This document shows, in pieces, positions 42,299 to 50,116 of a DNA stretch of 60,007 bases (positions within the stretch are counted from its first letter, which is position 1; the number at the start of each line of letters is the position of its first letter). Made by a program: the position numbers and the translations under genes. The stretch is from Candidatus Eremiobacterota bacterium. GTDB taxonomy: Bacteria > Vulcanimicrobiota > CADAWZ01 > Ess09-12. The stretch is from contig JAVHLM010000038.1 of the NCBI GenBank assembly GCA_031082125.1, forward strand, positions 1 to 60,007, written 5' to 3'. Under the pieces are notes generated by a model that worked only from the letters and a program-made list of their open reading frames with translations, made no database searches and was not told where the DNA came from.

Positions 42299-44389
42299 CT
42301 AGAGCCTCAGCACTTCCTCGCTTCCCCCGATGATATCCACTATCTCCTCATAGAGGCCTCTCATGCGGGCCATGAGGGGAAGGATCTCATTGGCCGCGAT
42401 ATTCGCCAGCTCATCAGCATCGTGCTTGTCCTTCATCTCTTGGAGCATGGTGCGGAGGTCCTTGCATCTCTGGTCTTTTCTGCCTTCCACGTATGAGCAG
42501 TCGATGAGCATGAGAAGCTCGGCGTTCAGGGCGCCCAGGTGCCTCTGGCGCTCCCTCAGGCGCGGCTCTATTTCCTTGAGGTTGCCTGGAGGAATGGCCA
42601 TCAGGGCACTCCTGAAAACCTTGTTGCTGAGCACCTTGGCCATCTGCGAGAGCACGATGGCTTCGGCCTTCACGCGCTCCACGTAATTCTCGATCTGCAC
42701 CATCTTGAAGGCCTTGACCATCTCCTCGGTGAAGACGCCGTCTTCGATGAGGAACCCGATTTTTTTCTTCTGGTCAAGGATCTCCAGGGCCTCGGGAGTG
42801 TTCTCCGGCGCCTTGTAGCCGAAGCGCTTCTCCGCGTCTTCCTTGGAGAGCTCATAGACGTCCTCGTCAATGACAAAGTAGTTGATTTCCTTCCTGAGGC
42901 GGGCGAATTCATCATTTATGGCGGCAGTGGTGCTTTTCCCGCCTTTCACGGACTTTTTCACCGCCCTGTTTATCTCCTTCACCACCTCGGCGATTCCAAG
43001 GCAGACAAAAGCGAGGGGGATGTACATGGAGGTGTTGGCTCCGGGGGCCCGCCATTCCAGCTTGTTTCCCGAGAGGCCGAGAGAGACGGAGCGGTTGCGG
43101 TCCTGCTGAAGGGAGTCACGGAACTCCGAGGTGCTGCCGAGAAAGGCCGAAAGGTACACCGGGGCCTCATACCCGGGGCGTCTTCGCAGGTCGTTCCCCC
43201 TGGAGGCTATGGCGGCGTCATAGACATGCCAGTGCCTCCCCATGGCGGCCACCATGGCAAGCCCTATGAGGTTCACCGGTGAGTGAGCGTCGGGGGCAAG
43301 CCCCTGGAGGCTCAGCAGGTTCTCCTTGATCTCCCTCGTGAGCATATCATATTTCACAAGGCTCATGTTGGTGTGCTTGCCGCTGCCGTTTATGCCGGCG
43401 CCGCCGGCGCTCTCGGTGAAAGACTTGCTTCCGATGAGGGCCCTGTAACCATGGCGCTCGCAGACATCCTCGATGACCTGGCGGGCTATCAGCTCGTTGT
43501 CGGCGGCATTGAGTGCCGGGGCGTATTTAAGCACAATCTCGCACTGGCGGCCCTTGAGCTCGTCGCCCGTCTGGCCCACCTCCATGTGCTTCTGCACGGC
43601 CGTGATCCCCACGTGGGCGAGGTCCTTCACGATATCGTTCAGCAGGGCTTCCTCCTTTCTCTTGGGGATCGTGAGGTACACGCCCTGGAGGTTCTGGTTG
43701 ATGGGTCCGGGCCCTCCCACGACGGTCTGCCCGAGGTACTTCAGGTCCGAGCGCTGGTGCGTGGCATCCTTCGGCATGACAAAGAACTCTTTCTCGAAGC
43801 CCGTGATAAGGGAGTAGCGCTCATGGGAAGCCGGAGGTGATACATTCAAGGTGGTCATGAGCTCTGAAAGAGCCTCTTCCAGCACTTTCGAGGCGAGCCT
43901 GAGGGGCTTGCGGCCTCCCATGGGGATGCCCTCGGGCGTGATCATCTCCGACAGAATATAGAGGGTGCCCCTTCTGAGGGAATCGGGGAAGGTGAACCAC
44001 TTGCTCTCCGTGTCGGGGACGGCAAGCACCTTGGAGCGGTGCACGACGCGGCCGCCTCCCGTGGCAAAGCTTGAGCCGTCGAGCTCCGCCCCTTCAAGAA
44101 ATAGCTTCTTGTCAAACTCCTTGATGTTCACAGGCTTCGCTCTCAGCTTGGAGCTTATCATGGGCGCCACGGTGTGGCCTATTTCTGTGATGCCCTTGTG
44201 AAGGCACCATTCTATGAAGTGCTCATAATCCTGCTTGGCCTGGGGGGGCACCACGCACTCGGGGAAGTGGATGCTCCTCCTCTCTTCCGCCAAGCGGTCT
44301 TCCTCGGCATGGATCAATTCGCGCGGAATTGCGTCGGGCTCCACACCCTTGCGTCCTTTTTCCTTCCTTGCAGGCGGTGTTTTCTTCAT
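42299..44389 (-). CDS. Type III glutamine synthetase-like enzyme, divergent
   Basis: The 696-residue product keeps the GSIII order: ELDGSSFATGGGR, GINGSGKHTNMSLVKYD, GLAMVAAMGRHWHVYDAAIASRGNDLRR and DRNRSVSLGLSGNKLEWRAPGANTS. GSIII makes glutamine from glutamate, ammonia and ATP. Several normally strict positions differ: the loop NGSGKHNNWS reads NGSGKHTNMS, and GNKFEFR reads GNKLEWR. The N-terminus is shorter than in classical GlnN, starting with a basic/disordered ~30 residues. It could be a true GSIII of a deep lineage or a paralogue joining another amine to a carboxylate. It is monocistronic; no nitrogen-regulation site was seen. Confidence 0.8.
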   Translation of the reverse strand: MKKTPPARKEKGRKGVEPDAIPRELIHAEEDRLAEERRSIHFPECVVPPQAKQDYEHFIEWCLHKGITEIGHTVAPMISSKLRAKPVNIKEFDKKLFLEGAELDGSSFATGGGRVVHRSKVLAVPDTESKWFTFPDSLRRGTLYILSEMITPEGIPMGGRKPLRLASKVLEEALSELMTTLNVSPPASHERYSLITGFEKEFFVMPKDATHQRSDLKYLGQTVVGGPGPINQNLQGVYLTIPKRKEEALLNDIVKDLAHVGITAVQKHMEVGQTGDELKGRQCEIVLKYAPALNAADNELIARQVIEDVCERHGYRALIGSKSFTESAGGAGINGSGKHTNMSLVKYDMLTREIKENLLSLQGLAPDAHSPVNLIGLAMVAAMGRHWHVYDAAIASRGNDLRRRPGYEAPVYLSAFLGSTSEFRDSLQQDRNRSVSLGLSGNKLEWRAPGANTSMYIPLAFVCLGIAEVVKEINRAVKKSVKGGKSTTAAINDEFARLRKEINYFVIDEDVYELSKEDAEKRFGYKAPENTPEALEILDQKKKIGFLIEDGVFTEEMVKAFKMVQIENYVERVKAEAIVLSQMAKVLSNKVFRSALMAIPPGNLKEIEPRLRERQRHLGALNAELLMLIDCSYVEGRKDQRCKDLRTMLQEMKDKHDADELANIAANEILPLMARMRGLYEEIVDIIGGSEEVLRL

Positions 44390-44587
44390 GGGCTGTTCCT
44401 CACTTTACTTCAATAAATATGCCGGTACAGGGATTCTCCAGAGGGGCCGGCAGTCCTCTAATAAGAGCAAATTGATCACGTCATATGTAGGTAAAATATT
44501 TTAAAAATACTCTTTCATCATCCTGTGGGATATTTCATAGGTATTGTGTGTTTCAGCAGAGAGGATTTTAAAGGTGAAACGAGTAAG

Positions 44588-45439
44588 ATGGAGTGCATGG
44601 CATCGAAGATTTCTGCAGCGGTTTTTTTATGTGCCTTTCTTATGACGGCAGTGTCTTTTGCCGCTGGTGACGGCGAAAAGTGGATTGCCAGCCAGCCGAA
44701 GCTTTATACGGTGAAGGAGAGGGCCCGGTTCAACAGGTTCCTGGGAGAGCTTCACCGCCGGTTTCCCACGCTTGAAGGCAGAATGAGGGCACTTGCCCTT
44801 GCCCGCGTGGGAACGCCTTACAGCCTCGGGTGCCTTGGCGAGGAGAAGCCCCCTGACCAGAAGCCCTTCTTCCGCGTTGACGTGACGGACTGCACGGTTT
44901 TTGTTCTCACAACCCTCGCCATGGCCCACGGGTCCACCTGGGACGAAGCGCGGGAGTTGATGAAGAAGCTCAATTATCACAATCCTCCCATGGTCGGGAC
45001 AAAGACGGTGAGCTATCAGAACAGGCAGCATTTCACTTATGAGCGCCTCCACTCCTGCCCCTTTTTCGCCGACATAACGGCATCGCTTGCCGCGCCTTCA
45101 GTCTGCGGGAAGGCTACGGTGACTCTGAACAGGAAAAGCGACGGCACGAAGCTCCTTGATATCCCATGGGAAAAAGAGGTGACGGCCTTATATATTCCTG
45201 CGGCCCAGGTTGACGAGAAGCTTGTGGCAAAGCTCCCTTCCGCTGCAGGGGTGGCCTTCGTGAGGAAAAAGAACTTCAGCCTGGGGATCGTGGTTTCCCA
45301 CGAGGGACTTGTTATTGACAGGAAATGGCTTTTCCATGCCAATTCCATCTCGAAGAAAGTGGAGAAGAGGTCTTTCCTCGACTACCTGTCGGAAAACTCC
45401 GATTATTTTGACGGCGTGATCTTTTCAAGGTTTTACTGA
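44588..45439 (+). CDS. Secreted DUF1460-type amidase
   Basis: NlpC/P60-like hydrolase related to N-acetylmuramoyl-L-alanine amidases. From ATG 44588 the product has 283 residues with a signal peptide (ISAAVFLCAFLMTAVSFAA). Family marks are GTPYSLGCLGE, VDVTDCTVFVLTTLA with the probable nucleophile C102, the YQNRQHFTYERLHS block, and a late FHANSISKKVEKRSFLDYL. It probably cleaves peptidoglycan peptides in the periplasm or outside. The ribosome site is loose (AAAGGTG 11 nt upstream; a second ATG at 44597 follows GGAG). The MBL-hydrolase gene follows after 15 nt, likely co-transcribed. Confidence 0.8.
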   Translation: MECMASKISAAVFLCAFLMTAVSFAAGDGEKWIASQPKLYTVKERARFNRFLGELHRRFPTLEGRMRALALARVGTPYSLGCLGEEKPPDQKPFFRVDVTDCTVFVLTTLAMAHGSTWDEARELMKKLNYHNPPMVGTKTVSYQNRQHFTYERLHSCPFFADITASLAAPSVCGKATVTLNRKSDGTKLLDIPWEKEVTALYIPAAQVDEKLVAKLPSAAGVAFVRKKNFSLGIVVSHEGLVIDRKWLFHANSISKKVEKRSFLDYLSENSDYFDGVIFSRFY

Positions 45440-45454
45440 GAAGGAGGGAGTGTC

Positions 45455-46087
45455 ATGATCTTTGACAGCGCCGTGGTGGGAAGGGTTGACTGCAACTGTT
45501 ACGTACTGGGATGCCCGGATACCAGGGAGGGCGTGGTTATCGACGCAGGCGGGGACGCCGATGTCATTGCGCAGATCGTCAGGAAGCACGGCTTGGCCGT
45601 AAAGCATTTTCTCTGCACCCATGGCCATTTTGACCATATCGAGGGACTCAGGGACCTGCGCGCGGTGATAGAGGCGCCTATCGCGATTCACGAGGAGGAT
45701 ATCCTTCTTTACGAGAATCTGCCGATACAGGGGCGCCATTTCGGGATGGAGATTGAGCCCGCCCCTCTCTGTAACCGATTTCTCAGCGAGGGAGACGAGA
45801 TAAAGTTTGGAAAGCTCGCCCTGAAAGTGATCCACACGCCGGGGCATTCCCCCGGGTCGGTATGTTTTCAATGCGGCAGCGACGTTTTTACCGGCGACAC
45901 AATATTTGCGGGATCCATCGGCAGGACGGACCTCACGGGCGGCTCCCTGGAGAGCCTTGTCAAGAATGCCAGGGAGAAGCTGCTTACCCTTGGCGACAAG
46001 GTAAGGCTCTATCCCGGCCATGGGCCAGCCACGACTGTGGGTGATGAAAAGAAAAACAACCCCTTCCTGGCAGCAGCCCCGTTATGA
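45455..46087 (+). CDS. Metallo-beta-lactamase-fold hydrolase (glyoxalase II-like)
   Basis: The metal site is THGHFDH (H56, H58, D60, H61), followed by HTPGHSPG, FTGDTIFAGSIGRTDL and YPGHGPATT, a full set of ligands for two metals. The small size (210 residues) and IFDSAVVGRVDCNCYVLGC opening fit the YcbL/GloB-like group, which hydrolyses thioesters such as lactoylglutathione. It has no signal peptide and is cytoplasmic. AAGGAGGG precedes ATG. The last codons overlap the end of the convergent GH13 gene by 6 nt. Confidence 0.92.
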   Translation: MIFDSAVVGRVDCNCYVLGCPDTREGVVIDAGGDADVIAQIVRKHGLAVKHFLCTHGHFDHIEGLRDLRAVIEAPIAIHEEDILLYENLPIQGRHFGMEIEPAPLCNRFLSEGDEIKFGKLALKVIHTPGHSPGSVCFQCGSDVFTGDTIFAGSIGRTDLTGGSLESLVKNAREKLLTLGDKVRLYPGHGPATTVGDEKKNNPFLAAAPL

Positions 46088-48103
46088 GTGGTTTCTCCGG
46101 TGATAAATGACAAGCGCCTCGCCAGGGGCCAGGGTTCCGCTCAGCCGGCCATCATGGCGGTGCAGCTCCCTCCCGTGGAGAAGCTCCCTGACAGGGCCTT
46201 CCGGTGTATCGCCGCCTAACGAGAACTCCCCCGGGTCGTCGCAGTTCATGTTCACTACTATGAAGAGCTCTTCATTCCCATGGCTTCTGCGGTAGGCGAG
46301 GACATCCGGGCTGCCGCCCTCGATAAGGACGAAAGAGCCTTTCTCCGTGCAGCACGCGATGGCTTTGTGGGTCTGGCGTATCTCATTGACTCTGGCGATG
46401 AATGAAGAGAACTCCCGCGGCGATGCCCAGTCAAAGTGCCAGCGGTCAAAGAGGGCCAGGGGCTTTCCCCTGAAATGCTCCACTTCCCCGGCGGTGAAGT
46501 CCAGGCCCGTGTTCACAGGGTAGGTCTCGCCCAGCTCGTATCCGTTATGGATAAAGGGTATCCCATAGGGCAGGAAAGCGTTGACCACGTAAATCCACTT
46601 GGAATATCCCACCTCTCCCTTCTTGGTGGCGCTCCTCGGCGTGTTGTGGGACTCCGGTGTGGCGAAAAAGGAGAGGGGCATGCCCCCTCCCACGTGGTGC
46701 ATAAGCTTTAAGAGCCCTTCGCGGTTGTGCTCCACGTTCCACGCATAGCCGAGCACCACATTGTAGCCCGCTTCCAGGCTGTGCTCGTCAACGGTGAAGT
46801 TCTCGGAGAGAAAGGCGAAATCAGGATCATTCCCCCTGGCGGCGGCCACGATTTCCTGCATGAGGGCCGGCGGCAGCGCATGGCCCATGTCCACCATCAC
46901 GCCGTTGATGCCGAAGGTCTTCTGATAGTGCGGTATGATGTCCCTTATCCTGTCCCAGAGGGGGCGGTTTGCCCTCTCCATTTTCGCAAGGGCGTTATCA
47001 TACATCCTTATGGTGTTATAGGCTATATAGTTGAATTGCGGCTTCGCGGGATCCTCGTCAAGGTAAAGGCGAAGGTACGTCACGTCGGTCCAGGGAGGCT
47101 GCACGTCATCGGGAGGCCAGTCGGCAAAGGCGCCGGGAATCCTGGTCTCAACCTCCCTGCCCGACAGGGGGTCCAGGGATGTGCCGAGAAACCCTCCCTT
47201 TTCCTGTTTTCTCACTTTTGCCGGCGATGCGGGGGCGAGCTTGAACATGGCTCTGTAATCGGCCGGCGGGGCAGGAAGGTTATTGAAGTCCTTTGCTGTC
47301 ACTTTCTGCTTGATCCTGGCGAGATCCTCATCACTGAAGACAGGGTTCCCGTAAGAGGACTTCATCTCATCGGGACGCATGCCGGGGCGCCTTTCAGGGA
47401 TTGCATTGTCTATCCAGTAGAACCAGTCGGGATTCGTCGCTATCCAGTCTGCATCCTTTGCGCCGGTGCGGAACACGAACTCGAGGACCGCCTTCATCCC
47501 CAGGGTATGGCAGGCCTCCACGAGGGCCTTGAACTGCGTGGTGATATCAAGATCGCAGAGGGGATCGCGGAGCTTCTCGTCAAGCTCGTAAGGATTTCTG
47601 ATGGCATAAGGCGAGCCCAGGTCCCCCTTGTTCCCGTCTTTCCCGATGGCCGTGATGGGCAGGAAGTAAACCACGTCGCATCCCAGGCGGTGGATATGGC
47701 CAAGGAGCGCCAGGGTCTTCAGGAAGGTCCCTGTTTCCCTTATTGCACCGCTGTTGACGGTGATATCCCTGTCATGGCCGCCGATCACGCCGTCGCCGTC
47801 GTGATCAAAAGCGGTGGCAAGCCGGGGAAATATGTTGTACACCTCGGAGTTGCAGATCCAGAAGCCTTTTGTCCCCCTGTAAGGGAGGTGGCTCCCTGCC
47901 TTTTCCCGGCCTGCGGCAAGAATGGCTTCTATGTGCCCTGTGTAGTATTCATAGGGATTCACGTTGACGGGGCGATGATCCTCAGGGGGCTTCCCGCCGG
48001 GGGGAGCCCAGAGCGGGGGGACAAGGTAGGTGCCGGTGAAAGTATCCTTTTTTCTTTTGAGGTCCTCAAGTACCTTGAGAAGCGCCGATGTAGCTCTTTC
48101 CAT
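46082..48103 (-). CDS. GH13 alpha-amylase family enzyme (GlgE-like features)
   Basis: TIM-barrel glycosidase or glycosyltransferase. The nucleophile is D405 (GVMVDMGH) and the acid/base E434 (FLSENF); the transition-state Asp lies in PESHNTPR. The surrounding sequence, with VDMGHALPPALMQEIVAAARGNDPDF before the acid, resembles GlgE maltosyltransferases (GH13_3) more than ordinary amylases, although the GlgE N-terminal domain is absent. An FDHDGDGVIGG loop near residue 95 looks like a calcium site. The C-terminal ~100 residues are a beta-sandwich. No signal peptide: cytoplasmic, so storage or maltodextrin metabolism. AAGGAG precedes the start. It is the only glycan gene here. Confidence 0.85.
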   Translation of the reverse strand: MERATSALLKVLEDLKRKKDTFTGTYLVPPLWAPPGGKPPEDHRPVNVNPYEYYTGHIEAILAAGREKAGSHLPYRGTKGFWICNSEVYNIFPRLATAFDHDGDGVIGGHDRDITVNSGAIRETGTFLKTLALLGHIHRLGCDVVYFLPITAIGKDGNKGDLGSPYAIRNPYELDEKLRDPLCDLDITTQFKALVEACHTLGMKAVLEFVFRTGAKDADWIATNPDWFYWIDNAIPERRPGMRPDEMKSSYGNPVFSDEDLARIKQKVTAKDFNNLPAPPADYRAMFKLAPASPAKVRKQEKGGFLGTSLDPLSGREVETRIPGAFADWPPDDVQPPWTDVTYLRLYLDEDPAKPQFNYIAYNTIRMYDNALAKMERANRPLWDRIRDIIPHYQKTFGINGVMVDMGHALPPALMQEIVAAARGNDPDFAFLSENFTVDEHSLEAGYNVVLGYAWNVEHNREGLLKLMHHVGGGMPLSFFATPESHNTPRSATKKGEVGYSKWIYVVNAFLPYGIPFIHNGYELGETYPVNTGLDFTAGEVEHFRGKPLALFDRWHFDWASPREFSSFIARVNEIRQTHKAIACCTEKGSFVLIEGGSPDVLAYRRSHGNEELFIVVNMNCDDPGEFSLGGDTPEGPVRELLHGRELHRHDGRLSGTLAPGEALVIYHRRNHS

Positions 48104-48204
48104 GGATAAACTCCTTCAGCTTGAATGATATTAAGCTATTCTTCCGAAGGAGTGTTTATCCTTTTCCCGGGAGGAGGCAGACGCCGGGAATCAGGAGGGC
48201 GGGG

Positions 48205-48297
48205 CTATTCCCTCTTGTCAGGCAATGAGGCAAGGAGGCCCGATTCCATTCCCCAGAGGGCAGTGCTGTGAATTCCGTTCAAAATGAGTTCCTGCAT
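48205..48297 (-). CDS. 30-residue peptide behind a box promoter
   Basis: MQELILNGIHSTALWGMES then GLLASLPDKRE. ATG 48297 is preceded by AAGGTGATT (7-nt spacing) in a leader of about 25 nt from a near-consensus promoter, so transcription and translation signals are both good. An earlier in-frame ATG (48312) would add MKVII. Composition is mildly hydrophobic with no clear membrane helix or motif. It could be a regulatory peptide or a leader ORF; no downstream gene on this strand follows closely, since the GH13 gene starts 100 nt on. Confidence 0.5.
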   Translation of the reverse strand: MQELILNGIHSTALWGMESGLLASLPDKRE

Positions 48298-48300
48298 AAT

Positions 48301-48330
48301 AATCACCTTCATTTCAGTTTCAAGGTGATT
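48301..48330 (-). promoter_or_regulatory. Inverted repeat overlapping the -10 and start point
   Basis: AATCACCTT (48301-48309) and AAGGTGATT (48322-48330) form a perfect 9-bp inverted repeat with 12 nt between. One arm overlaps the -10, the other the ribosome site of the 30-residue ORF. A dimeric repressor site is the simplest reading. Confidence 0.45.
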
Positions 48331-48382
48331 ATAAGGGACGGGGCGGATCATCGCAAGATCTCTTTTGTAAACATCATGTAAA
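48328..48382 (-). promoter_or_regulatory. Pho-box-like direct repeat plus near-consensus promoter
   Basis: On the minus strand: TTTACA (48382-48377), N5, TTTACA (48371-48366), 9 nt, TTGCGA (48356-48351), 17 nt, TATAAT (48333-48328). It is the cleanest copy of the box architecture seen at 12644, 33575 and 50030. The rest of the gap to the WD40 gene (48383-48539) has no supported feature. Confidence 0.65.
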
Positions 48383-48539
48383 CGTAACGGGACTTCCCCC
48401 ATATCCCTGCAGCCCCGGCCATGAGGGCCCGCCGGCCTCCCATTATCTCAGCGGTATTCCACTTGGTGAGAGCAAAGAAGGGGCACATGGCAGTGGGCTA
48501 GAAAAGACCTATCAATGTTCGGCCGGTGGGATGAAGGCA

Positions 48540-49610
48540 ATGAGATCGAAGCGCCCTCAGTTCAAGCTTTTCCTCTTTTTCACGCTCATGGCGTTCTTTT
48601 CAGCCATTGCCGCCCTGGAGAGCCCCTGCGGGGAGGCTGAAGGAGCGGTTCTCGCGGTCGTCAGAACCGTAAGAGTCTCTCAGGAACCGCTCTCTGCAAT
48701 TGCCGTCTCGCCGGAAAACTCTCTCATCGCAGGTGTGGACAGCCGCAACGTGCTCACCCTGTGGGATTCCGACGGCAGGACAAGGGAGAGGATATCTTTT
48801 CAGCATCCCATTCCACCTGTAAGGACTCTTGCTCTTTCTCCCGACGGGGCACGAATTGCTCTCGGCCCTGAGAAGGGCTTCGTGCGGGTCCTGAGCACCG
48901 GCGGAAACGACGACGGCGTCACGCTTGACTGGTACAACACCGTGACTGCCCTTGCATTCTCTCCCGGGGGGAAAGGGCTTCTCGTGGGCTCTCTGAACGG
49001 TGATGTCAAGTTCTGGGATGCCGAGAGCGGCGCTCTCACGAGGCTGTTCAACGACACGGATTTCCTTGTGCAGTGGCTCTGCTTCTCGCCGTCGGGGCGC
49101 ATGGCGGCGGCGGGCTTCTGGGATCGCTCGATTGCCCTGTGGGATGTGGCGACAGGGAAGATTGTAAGGCTTCTCCGTGAGAAAGAGGAGCCCCTTCTCC
49201 TCTATTACAATCCTCAGCGGAACAGGGATGAAAAGCGCTCTTCCCGCAGCAGCGACACGGTCTCTCTCTGCGGGGCTTTCACCGGTGACGGCTTGTTCAT
49301 TGCAGGGGGCTGCAATGATGGAACCGTGAGGATATGGAACGTGGAGTCAGGGGAGAAGACCGGCACGCTGAAAATATCAGAGTCACCGGTGACTTCGCTC
49401 TCTGCCTCGCCCCGCGGCTCGTACCTGGCATGCGGCACAGGGAGCGGCGAGACCTGCCTTCTGGACCCGGCAGGGCAGAGCGCTCCGGTGCTCCTTCCCG
49501 GCCACCATGACGCCGTGTGCTCCCTCGCCTTTAACAGTGAAGGCACAATGATTGTCTCCGCGTCAAGGGAGGGCGTCGTAATCGAGTGGAAAGTTCAAGA
49601 GGCCAAATAA
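48540..49610 (+). CDS. Exported WD40-repeat protein
   Basis: The N-terminus is a signal peptide (QFKLFLFFTLMAFFSAIAALES). About seven WD40-like blades follow, each with LAVSPxxxxIAxGxxxxxVxLWDxxxG-type sequence: VLTLWDSDGR, VKFWDAESG, IALWDVATGKIVR, VRIWNVESGEKTGTL and VIEWKVQEAK as the last strand. The 356-residue propeller probably acts as a periplasmic protein-binding scaffold, with no catalytic residues. GGTGGG lies 9 nt before ATG 48540; the ATG at 48531 would abut it. A bidirectional terminator follows. The direction away from the box promoter at 48328-48382 means it is not served by that promoter. Confidence 0.85.
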   Translation: MRSKRPQFKLFLFFTLMAFFSAIAALESPCGEAEGAVLAVVRTVRVSQEPLSAIAVSPENSLIAGVDSRNVLTLWDSDGRTRERISFQHPIPPVRTLALSPDGARIALGPEKGFVRVLSTGGNDDGVTLDWYNTVTALAFSPGGKGLLVGSLNGDVKFWDAESGALTRLFNDTDFLVQWLCFSPSGRMAAAGFWDRSIALWDVATGKIVRLLREKEEPLLLYYNPQRNRDEKRSSRSSDTVSLCGAFTGDGLFIAGGCNDGTVRIWNVESGEKTGTLKISESPVTSLSASPRGSYLACGTGSGETCLLDPAGQSAPVLLPGHHDAVCSLAFNSEGTMIVSASREGVVIEWKVQEAK

Positions 49611-49612
49611 AA

Positions 49613-49642
49613 ATACCGGCACTCTGTGGAAAGTGCCGGTAT
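49613..49642. terminator. Bidirectional terminator
   Basis: ATACCGGCACT and AGTGCCGGTAT make an 11-bp stem around an 8-nt loop between the convergent WD40 and Nfu genes. The minus strand continues with TTTTTATTT. Confidence 0.85.
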
Positions 49643-49667
49643 CTATTTAATCAAATGAAGCTCTGCC

Positions 49668-49889
49668 CTAGACGCCGGTGACCTCCTTTACCTCAGGGAT
49701 CTCTTTCTTGATGGTCTTCTCTATGAACATCTTCAGAGTCATCTGGCTCATGGGGCATCCGCCGCATGCACCTTTCAGCTTCAGCTTCACTTCGCCTTCA
49801 GGAGTTATCTCCACAAGCTCAACATCACCACCATCGGCCTGCAGTGAAGGTCTAATCTTGCTCAGTACTTCCATTACTTTTTCTTTCAT
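49668..49889 (-). CDS. Nfu-type iron-sulfur cluster carrier
   Basis: Small (73-residue) NifU C-terminal-like protein that carries and delivers Fe-S clusters. It has the LRPxLxADGGDVELVEI-type opening (IRPSLQADGGDVELVEI) and the cluster ligands C42-G-G-C45 in GACGGCPMSQMTL. The start at 49889 has GGAGG at 8 nt; a GTG at 49898 would overlap it. Monocistronic. The radical SAM and other Fe-S enzymes in the region are possible clients, which is inference. Confidence 0.93.
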   Translation of the reverse strand: MKEKVMEVLSKIRPSLQADGGDVELVEITPEGEVKLKLKGACGGCPMSQMTLKMFIEKTIKKEIPEVKEVTGV

Positions 49890-50029
49890 GGTGGACACCT
49901 CCGTTCCTGTCTACTTATGATGATTCTTCCCTGGAAAGGATTCACCTCTTTCACCCCGGCTCCCCGGTGCCATGCCTTTTCATCGCCTGCAGAGCTGCAA
50001 TGACGGGAAACCATGCCGAGAAGTGAATG

Positions 50030-50085
50030 TTAACATATTTTTTACATGAATTCCTTGACGAAGGCCCTTTTTGTCGTGATATACC
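50030..50085 (+). promoter_or_regulatory. Pho-box-like direct repeat plus promoter
   Basis: TTAACA (50030-50035), N5, TTTACA (50041-50046), 8 nt, TTGACG (50055-50060), then a weak -10: GATATA (17-nt spacing) or TATACC (19-nt). The half-sites match the box at 48366 closely. A weak -10 fits a promoter that depends on an activator. The rest of the 49890-50116 gap is featureless. Confidence 0.55.
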
Positions 50086-50116
50086 GACAAAGATGTGAAA
50101 AGGGGGAGAATGACTT

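Noticed and set aside
46727-48109. 460-codon open frame on the plus strand
   Set aside because: It lies fully antisense to the GH13 gene, which has catalytic motifs and a good ribosome site. Long antisense frames are common in GC-rich genes.
48301-48330. Hairpin considered as a transcript terminator or RNA switch
   Set aside because: The -10 overlaps one arm, so the RNA would begin inside the repeat and could not fold it. An operator is a better reading.
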